Shown piece after piece: positions 34,287 through 42,776 of a stretch of 53,998 bases of DNA. This DNA comes from Halomonadaceae bacterium T82-2 (GTDB lineage: Bacteria > Pseudomonadota > Gammaproteobacteria > Pseudomonadales > Halomonadaceae). How positions within the stretch are numbered: position 1 is the first letter of the stretch; each line of letters begins with the position of its first letter. A program made the position numbers and the translations under genes. The notes under the pieces are model-generated. The model saw only the letters and a list, made by a program, of their open reading frames with translations, searched no databases and was not told the DNA's origin. The stretch spans positions 1 through 53,998 of the forward strand of contig LSBP01000024.1 in assembly GCA_001577635.1 (NCBI GenBank), read 5' to 3'.

Positions 34287-34341
34287 GGCCCCATGCACCG
34301 GTGGCGTCGCGCCTGCGAGAGAGAGGCCATCAGGCCGCCGG

Positions 34342-34683
34342 CTAACCGGCCGGCCAGGTAAAGCGGCGACCGCCCATCAAGTGCATGTGGATATGGTAGA
34401 CCGTCTGCCCGCCCTGTTCATTGCAGTTCATCACCACCCGGTAGCCGTCGTCGGCGAAGCCGAACTTGCGGGCCAGCTGGGCGGCGGTGTACTGCAGTCG
34501 GCCGACCAGTGCCAGGTCGTCGCCATCGATGTCGTTGAGGGTGGCGATGTGCTTCTTGGGCACGATCAGCACATGGGTCGGGGCCTGGGGATTGATATCG
34601 CGGAAGGCCAGCACGTGCTCGTCCTCGTGAACGACGTCGGGCTCGATCTCGCGATTGACCATCTTGCAGAACAAACAGTCCAT
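34342..34683 (-). CDS. hinT: HIT-family purine nucleoside phosphoramidase
   Basis: The 113-aa histidine-triad protein hydrolyses adenosine phosphoramidates and acyl-adenylates. The triad is HIHMHLMGGR at the C-terminal end, and CLFCKMVNREI is the typical N-terminus. It is the last gene of the purD operon, 36 nt after prkB. Confidence 0.93.
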   Translation of the reverse strand: MDCLFCKMVNREIEPDVVHEDEHVLAFRDINPQAPTHVLIVPKKHIATLNDIDGDDLALVGRLQYTAAQLARKFGFADDGYRVVMNCNEQGGQTVYHIHMHLMGGRRFTWPAG

Positions 34684-34719
34684 GCGTCACCTCGTGTAGC
34701 GAATTGCGATGCCGAGCCG

Positions 34720-35592
34720 TCAGCGAAAGCGGCGCTGCGCCAGCAGGTGGCGCACCAGCGGTGCCAGGATCAGCTCCATCGCCAGCGACAGGCGCGCCCC
34801 GGGCACCACCAGGGTGTGCGGACGGCTCATGAAGGCATCGTGAATCATTGCCAGCAGGTAGGGAAAGTCCACCGTCGAGGGATCACGGAAACGGATCACC
34901 ACGAACGACTCGGCGTCAGTGGGAATGTCCTGGATCTCGAAGGGGTTCGAGGTGTCCACGGTGGGCACCCGCTGGAAGTTGATATGGGTCCGCGAGAACT
35001 GCGGCTGGATGTAGCGCACGTAGTCGTGCATCCGACCGAGGATGGTGTCGATCACCGCTTCCTGGGAGTAGCCGCGCAGCTTGGTGTCGCGGTCGATCTT
35101 CTGGATCCACTCCAGGTTCATGGTCGGCGCCACGCCGATCAGCAGGTCGACGTGCCGGGCGATGTCGTGATCGGCCGTGACCAGGCCGCCATGCAGTCCC
35201 TCGTAGAACAGCAGGTCGGTGCCCATCGGCAGCGCCTGCCACTCCGTGAAGGTGCCGACCCGGTAGCCGGCCTCGATCATGCGCTTGTCCTCGGCATGAA
35301 TGTAGTGCCGGGAGGTGCCGGTGCCGTGCTCGCCGTACTCCTGGAACAGCGCCTCGAGGTCGTCGAGAAGGTTGGCCTCGACCGCGAAATGGGAGAGCTC
35401 GTCGGTGCGCTCGGGCTCCTCGCGGAAGATCCGCGTCAGCTCGTCCTTGGTGTAGCGATGGAAGGCGTCGCCGTCGACGAGAGCGGCATGCACGTCCTCG
35501 CGCTGGAACATGCGCTCGAAGGTGCGTCGCACGGTGGTGGTGCCGGCCCCGGAGGAACCGGTCACGGCGACGATCGGGTATTCCCTGGACAT
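34720..35592 (-). CDS. prkB: Phosphoribulokinase-family kinase PrkB
   Basis: The 290-aa P-loop kinase has GSSGAGTTT (11-19), DGDAFHRY and LFYEGLHGG, matching the phosphoribulokinase family that includes E. coli PrkB. No Calvin-cycle gene is nearby, and heterotrophic gammaproteobacteria carry prkB without RuBisCO. Its true substrate is unknown. Position between an acyl-CoA thioesterase (2-nt gap) and hinT in the purD operon suggests a nucleotide- or ribose-phosphate-related role, which is inference. Confidence 0.9.
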   Translation of the reverse strand: MSREYPIVAVTGSSGAGTTTVRRTFERMFQREDVHAALVDGDAFHRYTKDELTRIFREEPERTDELSHFAVEANLLDDLEALFQEYGEHGTGTSRHYIHAEDKRMIEAGYRVGTFTEWQALPMGTDLLFYEGLHGGLVTADHDIARHVDLLIGVAPTMNLEWIQKIDRDTKLRGYSQEAVIDTILGRMHDYVRYIQPQFSRTHINFQRVPTVDTSNPFEIQDIPTDAESFVVIRFRDPSTVDFPYLLAMIHDAFMSRPHTLVVPGARLSLAMELILAPLVRHLLAQRRFR

Positions 35593-35593
35593 C

Positions 35594-36037
35594 TCAGTCG
35601 CTCCCCTGCGCTCGAATACGCTGCACCGCCTGCGTCAGTACCGGCGGCACGGCGATCGGCCGATGCGTGACGGGGTCCAGCCACAGCAGGGTGACGCAGG
35701 CCACGGCAACGGTGCACCCATCCGCCTCGCGCACCAGCCGCTGATGGACCGGCATGCCCTTGCCCACGGGCGCCGGCAGCGCCGTCTCGGCGATCAGCAC
35801 ATCCTGCCAGTGCGCCTCGGCCCGATACTGCACCGTCAGCTCGGCCACCACGCTCGGCGAGCCGGCGACATCGGCCTCGCTGAAACCCAGGGCCGCGATG
35901 GCCCCGGCGCGCGCCTCGTGGAGCAGCGTGACCAGGGCATCGTGTCCCAGATGCCGGCCATAGTTGATGTCACCGAGGCGGACCGTCAGTGTCTGGCGAT
36001 GAATGCAATCCGCCTCGGGAAACACGAGTCGCTGCAT
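35594..36037 (-). CDS. Hotdog-fold acyl-CoA thioesterase
   Basis: The 147-aa 4HBT-type thioesterase shows a DINYGRHLGHDALVTLLHEAR active-site block, in which the usual catalytic Asp of YbgC-like enzymes lies in GDINYGRH. It is 28 nt downstream of purD and 2 nt upstream of prkB. The acyl substrate cannot be read from sequence. Confidence 0.85.
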   Translation of the reverse strand: MQRLVFPEADCIHRQTLTVRLGDINYGRHLGHDALVTLLHEARAGAIAALGFSEADVAGSPSVVAELTVQYRAEAHWQDVLIAETALPAPVGKGMPVHQRLVREADGCTVAVACVTLLWLDPVTHRPIAVPPVLTQAVQRIRAQGSD

Positions 36038-36065
36038 GGCTTCTACTCCGGGCGCCGTGGCGCGC

Positions 36066-37352
36066 TCAGGCCTCGCGGGCGACGGCCCGGTAGGCGATGT
36101 CGCGGCGGTAGAGGACGTCGTCCCAGCGGATCGCCGCCACGCCGTCGTAGGCGCGATCGCGGGCCCGGGAGACGCGCTCGCCCAGCGCCGTCACGCACAG
36201 CACGCGGCCGCCGCTGGTGACGACGCGCCCCTGGGCGTCCTCGGCGGTGCCGGCATGGAACACCTTGCAGCCGGCGGCCTGGGCCGCATCCAGCCCGTCG
36301 ATGACGTCACCCTTGCGATAGCTGCCGGGATAGCCGCCGGCGGCCATGACCACGCCGACCGCCGCCCGCGGATCCCACTCGCACGTCTCGCGGTCCAGCT
36401 GCCCGTCGACGGCGGCCAGGCACAGCTTGACCAGGTCGCTCTTCAGGCGCATCAGGATCGGCTGGGTTTCCGGGTCACCGAAGCGGCAGTTGTACTCGAT
36501 TACCTTCGGCGCGCCCTGGGCGTCGATCATCAGCCCGGCATACAGGAAGCCGGTATAGGGCGTGCCCTCCTCGGCCATGCCGCGCACCGTGGGCAGGATC
36601 ACCTCGTCGAGAATGCGCTGGTGAACCGCCTCGGTGACTACCGGCGCCGGCGAATAGGCACCCATGCCGCCGGTATTGGGGCCGGTGTCGCCGTCGCCGA
36701 CGCGCTTGTGGTCCTGACTGGTGGCCATGGGCAGCACGTGCTCGCCGTCGACCATGACGATGAAGCTGGCCTCCTCGCCCTCGAGATACTCCTCGATCAC
36801 CACCCGGGCACCGGCATCGCCGAAGGCGTTGGCCTCGAGCATGTCGCGGATGGCCGCCTCGGCCTCGGTCTCGGTCATGGCGACGATCACGCCCTTGCCT
36901 GCCGCCAGGCCATCGGCCTTGATGACGATCGGCGCGCCCTGCTCGGCGAGATAGGCCAGCGCGGCGTCGACCTCGCTGAAGGTGGCATAGGCCGCGGTGG
37001 GGATACGATGACGGGCCAGAAAGTCCTTGGAGAAGGCCTTGGAGCCCTCGAGCCGGGCGGCATCGCGGGTCGGGCCGAAGGCCTTGAGCCCGGCCGCGCG
37101 GAACCGATCGACCACCCCGGCGACCAGCGGCGCCTCGGGACCGACGATGGTCAGGCCCACCGCCTGCTCACGGGCGAAGGTCACCAGGCCCTCCAGGTCA
37201 TCGGCGGCGATGTCGACGTTGGTCAGCTTGGACTCGCGCGCCGTGCCGGCATTGCCGGGGGCCACATAGACGGTTTCCACATAGGGCGACTGCGCCGCCT
37301 TCCAGGCCAGGGCGTGTTCGCGGCCACCGCCGCCGATGATCAGAACCTTCAT
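36066..37352 (-). CDS. purD: Phosphoribosylamine-glycine ligase
   Basis: The 428-aa ATP-grasp ligase makes glycinamide ribonucleotide in purine synthesis. The start at MKVLIIGGGGREHALAWK matches the family; the upstream in-frame extension does not. ATP-grasp features include VIKADGLAAGKGV and the metal site EYNCRFGDPETQ. First gene of the four-gene operon. Confidence 0.97.
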   Translation of the reverse strand: MKVLIIGGGGREHALAWKAAQSPYVETVYVAPGNAGTARESKLTNVDIAADDLEGLVTFAREQAVGLTIVGPEAPLVAGVVDRFRAAGLKAFGPTRDAARLEGSKAFSKDFLARHRIPTAAYATFSEVDAALAYLAEQGAPIVIKADGLAAGKGVIVAMTETEAEAAIRDMLEANAFGDAGARVVIEEYLEGEEASFIVMVDGEHVLPMATSQDHKRVGDGDTGPNTGGMGAYSPAPVVTEAVHQRILDEVILPTVRGMAEEGTPYTGFLYAGLMIDAQGAPKVIEYNCRFGDPETQPILMRLKSDLVKLCLAAVDGQLDRETCEWDPRAAVGVVMAAGGYPGSYRKGDVIDGLDAAQAAGCKVFHAGTAEDAQGRVVTSGGRVLCVTALGERVSRARDRAYDGVAAIRWDDVLYRRDIAYRAVAREA

Positions 37353-37448
37353 GGGCAAACCTTGCTCGAAAGTGGGGTATCGACTGGCCGGCATTATGTC
37401 AGAAAGCGCGCGTCGCCGCTGCACGGCGCGCCATCCCGGACCGGCCGG

Positions 37449-37901
37449 TCAACGCGACTCGTCGTCCTCGTCGTTGCCGCGCGGGGTCATGGTCTTCTGC
37501 CAGAAGCGCATGTTCTCCTCGGCCATCTCGCGCATCATCTCCATCGGCGAATGGCGCATCGCCTGCTGCCACTGGTCCTGGAAGCGCTTCTGTTGTTCCA
37601 TCATCAGGTGGGTGCCCTGCTCCAGATAGCGGGCCAGCGGCAGCGGCTGGGCCATATCGTAGACGCGGATGAACTGGGCCAGCAGGTCGTTGGAAAAGAC
37701 CTCGGCGCCCCCAGCGGCCTGTTCCTGCTCGATGATGATCGACAGCAGGATGGTCCGGGTCAGGTCCTCGCCGCTCTTGGCATCCTCGACCCGGAACGGC
37801 TCGTCCTCGAGCACCAGGCGCCGCAGATCCTCGAGCGTGACATAGCGACTCTGCTGGGTGTCGTAGAGTCGACGGTTGGCATACTTGCGTATCACTCGCA
37901 C
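37449..37901 (-). CDS. phaR: Polyhydroxyalkanoate synthesis regulator PhaR
   Basis: The product starts VRVIRKYANRRLYDTQQSRYVT, the PHB/PHA accumulation DNA-binding domain, followed by a PhaR repeat region rich in Met/Gln/Glu. PhaR represses phasin and PHA genes and binds PHA granules. A GTG start at 37901 (150 aa) is preferred because AGAGGAA lies 9 nt upstream; an upstream ATG (37928, 159 aa) lacks a Shine-Dalgarno. No pha synthase is in the window. It is divergent from rsmE. Confidence 0.88.
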   Translation of the reverse strand: MRVIRKYANRRLYDTQQSRYVTLEDLRRLVLEDEPFRVEDAKSGEDLTRTILLSIIIEQEQAAGGAEVFSNDLLAQFIRVYDMAQPLPLARYLEQGTHLMMEQQKRFQDQWQQAMRHSPMEMMREMAEENMRFWQKTMTPRGNDEDDESR

Positions 37902-38019
37902 GGCGCTGTTCCTCTCGTTTGTCGGCATGCCTGCATTGTGCATTGCCCCCCGGGGGTTGCAAACCACTGTCACCGCCCGCCGGGTCGGCTATCATGGCGG
38001 CCTGCAGCCTGGAGAGCCC

Positions 38020-38733
38020 ATGAACCTGATTCTGCTCGAACCCGGCGACTGCGGTCCCGACGGCCGCGTCCGCCTCACCGACCCGCGCCGCCTGCGCCAC
38101 CTCCACGAGGTTCACCGGGCCGAGGCGGGCGACACCCTGACCGTGGGGGTGCGCGACGGCCTGCGCGGGCGCGCCCGGCTCGACCGCTTCGAGCCCGACG
38201 CGGCCTGCTTCACGCTGCTCGACCTCGATCAGCCGCCTCCGGCGCCGCTGCCGGTGCACCTGGTGCTGGCGCTGCCCCGGCCGCGCATGCTGGCGCGAAC
38301 CCTCGAGCATGTCACCGCCCTGGGCGTCAAGCAACTGACCCTGCTGCACACCCGCCGGGTCGAGAAGAGCTACTGGCAGTCGCCGGAGCTCGACCCCGCC
38401 CGGATTCGCGAGCATCTGGTGCTGGGCCTCGAGCAGGCCGGCGACACCCGGCTGCCGACGGTGACGGTCGAACGCCGCTTCCGGCCCTTCGTCGAGGACC
38501 GGCTGCCGGCGCTGCTCGCCGGGCGCCGCGGCCTGCTCGCCCACCCCGGCATGCCCGCCCCCTGCCCGCGCGGACTCGACGAACCCTGCACGCTGCTGGT
38601 CGGCCCCGAGGGCGGCTTCATTCCCTACGAGGTGGAGCGCCTGCGCGAGGCCGGCTGCGAGGGCATCCACCTCGGCGAGCGCATCCTGCGTGTGGAGACC
38701 GCCGTGACCGCCCTGCTGGCCCGCCTGTTCTAG
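38020..38733 (+). CDS. rsmE: 16S rRNA (m3U1498) methyltransferase
   Basis: The 237-aa SPOUT-fold methyltransferase modifies U1498 of 16S rRNA. It has an N-terminal PUA-like domain (RRLRHLHEVHRAEAGDTL) and the knot motifs LLVGPEGGFIPYEVE and HLGERILRVETA. GGAGAG precedes the ATG at 38020. It is divergent from phaR. Confidence 0.95.
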   Translation: MNLILLEPGDCGPDGRVRLTDPRRLRHLHEVHRAEAGDTLTVGVRDGLRGRARLDRFEPDAACFTLLDLDQPPPAPLPVHLVLALPRPRMLARTLEHVTALGVKQLTLLHTRRVEKSYWQSPELDPARIREHLVLGLEQAGDTRLPTVTVERRFRPFVEDRLPALLAGRRGLLAHPGMPAPCPRGLDEPCTLLVGPEGGFIPYEVERLREAGCEGIHLGERILRVETAVTALLARLF

Positions 38734-38837
38734 ACACCGCCACACGCCGGCGCTTCCTTCACCCCCTTCCCGTCGCCGTTATTCGGACGCCTCCTCCCGG
38801 CGCCCGGACGACGGCGCGTAGCGTTGAATAGCCGTTT

Positions 38838-38876
38838 TGCGCTCCACAAGTTGGACAAAGTATACTTTTTGTATAA
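38838..38876 (+). promoter_or_regulatory. AT-rich promoter with perfect palindrome before the chemoreceptor
   Basis: An unusual AT-rich island upstream of the receptor gene contains TTGCGC, an 18-bp gap and TATACT, and overlapping it TTGGAC, 15 bp, TATAAC. The perfect 12-bp palindrome AAAGTATACTTT (38857-38868) covers the -10 region and may be a repressor or activator site. The remaining 38734-38967 holds no gene. Confidence 0.45.
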
Positions 38877-38967
38877 CTCTTATCCAAGACGCCGGTCATC
38901 CACGCGGCGTCGCCTGGCCCCTTCCCGTATCCCACGGGGCCGTCACCGCCAGCACACGGAGTCCTGC

Positions 38968-40341
38968 ATGCCCTTCTCCAGTACCGCTCGACGGCACGCC
39001 GCCATCATCGATGCGCTTCACCGCTCCCAGGCGATGGTCGAATTCGCCCCCGACGGCACCCTCCTCGAGGCCAATGACCGCTTCCTGGAAGCCAGCGGCT
39101 ACCGCCTCGAGGAGCTCCGGGGACAGCACCATCGCCGGCTCTGCGACCCCGGCTACGCCGCCGGCCCCGAATACCGCGATTTCTGGGCGCAATTGAACGC
39201 CGGCAGGAGCATCAGCGGGCGCTTTCGTCGCTTCGACCGGTCGGGGCGGGAGCTCTGGCTCGAGGCCACTTACAGTCCGGTACTCGACCGCGCGGGACGG
39301 GTACGGCGCATCGTCAAGCTCGCCAGCGTCATCACCGAGAAGGTGCAGCGGGAACAGGACATGCGCAGCCGTCTCGACGCGCTGGATCGCTCCACGGCGA
39401 TCGTCGAGTTCACGCCGGACGGCCATATCCTGACCGCCAACGACAACTTCCTGGCCACCGTGGGCTACGACCGGGAGGCCCTGACCGGGGCCCATCACCG
39501 GATGCTCTGCGACCCCGAATATGCGGCCAGCGCCGACTATCGCGACTTCTGGGCGCGACTCAACGCCGGCGAGTTCTTCTCCGGGCAGTTCCGGCGCGTC
39601 GACAGCCGGGGGCGCGAGCTGTGGCTGGAGGCCACCTACAACCCGGTCTTCGACACCCAGGGGCGCCTGTACAAGGTGATCAAGTTCGCCAGCGACATCA
39701 CCCCGCGCATCCAGCAGCACCGGGCCGAGGCGAACAGCGCCCGAGTCGCCTATCGCATCTCGGCGGCGACGGAGATCAGCGCCAACGACGGCTCGCGCAT
39801 CATCGGCGACGCCATCAGCGAGATCCGCCACATCGCCGAGGCGATCGGCCAGGCCTCCGGAGTCATCGACGAGCTGGCCGAGCGCTCCCAGGACATCACC
39901 CGGGTGATCGAGAGCATCCATCACATCGCCGAACAGACCAACCTGCTGGCGCTCAACGCCGCCATTGAGGCCGCCCGCGCCGGCGAACACGGCCGCGGCT
40001 TCGCCGTGGTCTCCCACGAGGTGCGCCAGCTCTCGGTCAGCACCACCGAGGCGACCCGCGACATCGTCGCCACCATCGACACCCTGCGCACGCTCGGCCA
40101 GCAGGCTCACGAAAGCATGCAGACCTGCCTGGCTCGCGCGGACAGCGGCGTGCAACTGGCAGGTACCGCCGGCGAGACGATCCAGCGTATCCGCGAGGGC
40201 GCCAACGATGCCGTACTGGCCATCGAACGCTTCTCCGCGACCCTGGCCGACGATGACGCCCTCGACACGGCGACCGATGCCGACCTGTCGGCGCTGGCCC
40301 CGCCGACAGCGGCCCGCGCCCCGGCGCTGGCCGCGGGCTGA
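38968..40341 (+). CDS. Soluble two-PAS methyl-accepting chemotaxis protein (BdlA-like)
   Basis: The 457-aa protein has two tandem PAS domains (about 15-125 and 135-245) that are near copies of each other: [24 protein letters not shown] and [16 protein letters not shown], each followed by EYRDFW or DYRDFW. A methyl-accepting signalling domain follows, with the hairpin tip [20 protein letters not shown]. There is no membrane segment and the cytoplasmic arms are short. This architecture matches P. aeruginosa BdlA, a soluble receptor that controls biofilm dispersal, and energy-taxis receptors. The ligand (heme, flavin or none) is not decided by sequence. Confidence 0.9.
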   Translation: MPFSSTARRHAAIIDALHRSQAMVEFAPDGTLLEANDRFLEASGYRLEELRGQHHRRLCDPGYAAGPEYRDFWAQLNAGRSISGRFRRFDRSGRELWLEATYSPVLDRAGRVRRIVKLASVITEKVQREQDMRSRLDALDRSTAIVEFTPDGHILTANDNFLATVGYDREALTGAHHRMLCDPEYAASADYRDFWARLNAGEFFSGQFRRVDSRGRELWLEATYNPVFDTQGRLYKVIKFASDITPRIQQHRAEANSARVAYRISAATEISANDGSRIIGDAISEIRHIAEAIGQASGVIDELAERSQDITRVIESIHHIAEQTNLLALNAAIEAARAGEHGRGFAVVSHEVRQLSVSTTEATRDIVATIDTLRTLGQQAHESMQTCLARADSGVQLAGTAGETIQRIREGANDAVLAIERFSATLADDDALDTATDADLSALAPPTAARAPALAAG

Positions 40342-40344
40342 CGC

Positions 40345-41622
40345 TCAGGACGACGGGAGCAGGCGCTCGAGCAGGTCGCGGGTGACGAAGCCGTCCGGAA
40401 TCTCGCCCTGCTGGCGCTGGTAGTCACGTACGCCGCTGCGGGTGGCGGGGCCGATCACGCCGTCCGGCGTGCCGGTGTCGAAGCCCCGTGCGTTGAGGGC
40501 CTGCTGCAGCTGGCGGATCTGGGCATGCGACAGGGCGGCCTGATCCCGGGGCCAGTCGGTCTGCACCCCCGGCCGCCCCGCCAGGCGATCGGCCAGCAGT
40601 CCCACGGCCAGGGCGTAGCTTGTCGAGGCGTTGTAGCGCAGGATCACCCGGAAATTGTGGCCGACCAGGAACGCCGGCCCTTGGGCACCGGCCGGGGCGA
40701 TCACCGAGGCGGCCTCGAAGGTCGGCAGGGCATCGCCGCCTACCGTCGTCACGCCGCGCCCGGCCCAGTCCGAGCTCGGCGCGCGCACGTCGAGCTCCGT
40801 CCGCGCATAGTCGAACCCGCGGGGCAGACGCACCTCGACGCCCCAGGGCTCGCCTCGGCGCCAGCCGGCCTCAGCCAGGTAATCGGCAGTGGAGGCCATG
40901 ACATCGGGAATGCTGCCCCAGATGTCGCGGCGCCCGTCACCGTCGGCGTCCCGGGCGTGCCGCTCGAAGCTCGACGGCAGGAACTGGGTGTGCCCCATGG
41001 CGCCGGCCCAGGAGCCGCGCATGTGCGCCCGGTCGATGTCGCCCCGGGCGAGGATGCGCAGCGCCGCCATCAACTCGCGCCGCGCGAAGTCCGGCCGCCG
41101 CCCGTCGTAGCCCAGGGTGGCCAGGGCATCGATGGTCGAGACGTCCCCGAAGTGCTCGCCGTAGCTGCTCTCGATGCCCCAGATCGCCACCAGGATCGGC
41201 GCCGGCACGCCGGTGCGCGTCGCGGCGGCCTCGATGACCGACCGATGGGCCTGCCAGCGGTCGTGCCCCCGGCGGATGCGGGCCGGCGAGACCGCGCCGT
41301 CCAGATAGGTCCATACCCGGCGGGAAAACTCCGGCTGGGCGCGATCACGGCGGATGACCTCGGGCAGGTAGGTGGCGTCGTCGAAGGCTGCCGCCAGGGT
41401 CGCGGCGTCGATGCCGGCGGCCGCCGCCTCGCGACGGAAATCGGCCACCCAGGCGGCGAAGCTGGGCGCCGTCGGGCGCGCCGGCGCCATGGACGCGGCA
41501 TCGCGCGAAGGCGTGCCGGCGGCGTCAGCGGCGGGAGATGCGGCGCCGGGGCCGCTCTGGCACCCCCACAAGGGCAGCAGCACAACGGACAATAGGCACA
41601 GGCGACGGACGGAGAGGCTCAT
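40345..41622 (-). CDS. mltB: Membrane-bound lytic murein transglycosylase B
   Basis: The 425-aa lipoprotein cleaves peptidoglycan to 1,6-anhydro-MurNAc ends. A lipobox LPLWGCQSG is followed by an Ala/Pro-rich linker, and the SLT/MltB catalytic domain carries the catalytic Glu in IWGIESSYGEHFGD and GAMGHTQFLPSSF. A C-terminal peptidoglycan-binding domain (GFDTGTPDGVIGPATRSGVRD in part) is present, as in the MltB-2 type. Its anhydro-sugar products would feed the amgK-murU route. It is convergent with the receptor gene, 3 nt apart. Confidence 0.93.
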   Translation of the reverse strand: MSLSVRRLCLLSVVLLPLWGCQSGPGAASPAADAAGTPSRDAASMAPARPTAPSFAAWVADFRREAAAAGIDAATLAAAFDDATYLPEVIRRDRAQPEFSRRVWTYLDGAVSPARIRRGHDRWQAHRSVIEAAATRTGVPAPILVAIWGIESSYGEHFGDVSTIDALATLGYDGRRPDFARRELMAALRILARGDIDRAHMRGSWAGAMGHTQFLPSSFERHARDADGDGRRDIWGSIPDVMASTADYLAEAGWRRGEPWGVEVRLPRGFDYARTELDVRAPSSDWAGRGVTTVGGDALPTFEAASVIAPAGAQGPAFLVGHNFRVILRYNASTSYALAVGLLADRLAGRPGVQTDWPRDQAALSHAQIRQLQQALNARGFDTGTPDGVIGPATRSGVRDYQRQQGEIPDGFVTRDLLERLLPSS

Positions 41623-41762
41623 GAGGGGTCCTTGCGTACAGGGGCGGCGTGACGCTTGCCGATGACGAACAAGCGCGCCCATCTTGTCGCAAGCCGCCCC
41701 TTGAATCCACGCCCTTTCACCCGCATTGATAGGGCAAATTCGCAGCTATCAAGGCCATCATC

Positions 41763-42692
41763 ATGCCGATCGTCGATCCCCGCACCGGAGCGCCGCTGAC
41801 GTCGTCCGAATCCCAGTCCAGCCAGGGCGAGTCGATCGACCCGTCCCGCTACATCGTCGACGTCGACATGTCGAACTTCCAGCAGGTGGTGCTGGAAGGT
41901 TCCCTCGAGATTCCGGTGGTGCTGGACTGCTGGGCACCGTGGTGCGAGCCCTGCAAGAACCTGATGCCGATTCTCGAGAAGCTGGCCACGGAATATGCCG
42001 GCGCCTTCGTGCTGGCCAAGCTCAACATCGAGGACAATCAGCAGATCGCCGCCCAGTTGGGCATCCGTTCGGTGCCGGACGTCAAGCTGATCATGCAGGG
42101 GCAGCTCTACGATCAGTTCCAGGGCGCCCTGCCGGAACGCCAGATCCGCGAGTGGCTGGCCAAGTACCTGGAAGCCCCGGCCGAGGCCTCGGCGAGCCCC
42201 GAGGAGCAGGCCGAGGCGGCGCTGGCCGCCGGCGATGCCGCCACCGCCAAGGCGATCTATCAGGAGCTGATCCAGGCCTATCCGGATTACCCGGACTACC
42301 CGATCGGCCTGGCCAGTGCGCTGGTCGGCGAGGGCCAGGGCGACCAGGCCCGCGAGATTCTCGACAACCTGCCGCCGGAACATCGCGACGGCGCCAAGGC
42401 CCGCGGCGTGCGGGCGCGCATCGAGTTCGGCGAGGAAGCGCCGGGCCGCGAGGAACTCGCCGCGCTGGAAGGTCGCGACGACAGCGAGGCCCGCTTCAAG
42501 CGCGCCCTGCGCCAGGTCGCCGACGGCGACTACGAGAACGGCCTGGAAGGCCTGCTGGCGCTGCTCAGGCAGGATCGCGGCTACGGCGACGACATCGCCC
42601 GCAAGACCCTCCTGCGGGTCTTCGACGCCCTGGGCGCCGATCATCCGCTGACCGTGGCCTATCGCCGCAAGCTCTTCGCCCTGCTCTACTGA
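41763..42692 (+). CDS. cnoX: Thioredoxin-TPR chaperone (CnoX/YbbN-like)
   Basis: The 309-aa protein has an N-terminal thioredoxin domain (about 30-145) and a C-terminal TPR-like helical domain (about 150-305). Unlike E. coli CnoX, which lacks the motif, it keeps a full active site WCEPC (Cys61, Cys64). CnoX proteins hold unfolded clients and pass them to GroEL or DnaK under stress. With CxxC intact it may also be redox-active, as reported for other bacterial CnoX proteins. It is divergent from mltB. Confidence 0.88.
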   Translation: MPIVDPRTGAPLTSSESQSSQGESIDPSRYIVDVDMSNFQQVVLEGSLEIPVVLDCWAPWCEPCKNLMPILEKLATEYAGAFVLAKLNIEDNQQIAAQLGIRSVPDVKLIMQGQLYDQFQGALPERQIREWLAKYLEAPAEASASPEEQAEAALAAGDAATAKAIYQELIQAYPDYPDYPIGLASALVGEGQGDQAREILDNLPPEHRDGAKARGVRARIEFGEEAPGREELAALEGRDDSEARFKRALRQVADGDYENGLEGLLALLRQDRGYGDDIARKTLLRVFDALGADHPLTVAYRRKLFALLY

Positions 42693-42741
42693 GCCCGCGG
42701 CCGTCGGGGCCTCCGGCCCCCCCGCTGCCCCAGTCCCAGCG

Positions 42742-42776
42742 GCGCCCGTGCCTGTCACCCGGCACGGGCGCTTTTT
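42742..42776 (+). terminator. Rho-independent terminator after cnoX
   Basis: A perfect 11-bp stem (42742-42752 with 42761-42771, GCGCCCGTGCC arm) with an 8-nt loop is followed by TTTTT. The T-tract touches the stop codon of the convergent aminotransferase gene. Confidence 0.85.

Noticed and set aside
34720-35592. Evidence for CO2 fixation from phosphoribulokinase
   Set aside because: The protein is of the PrkB type common in heterotrophs and no RuBisCO or other Calvin-cycle gene is present.
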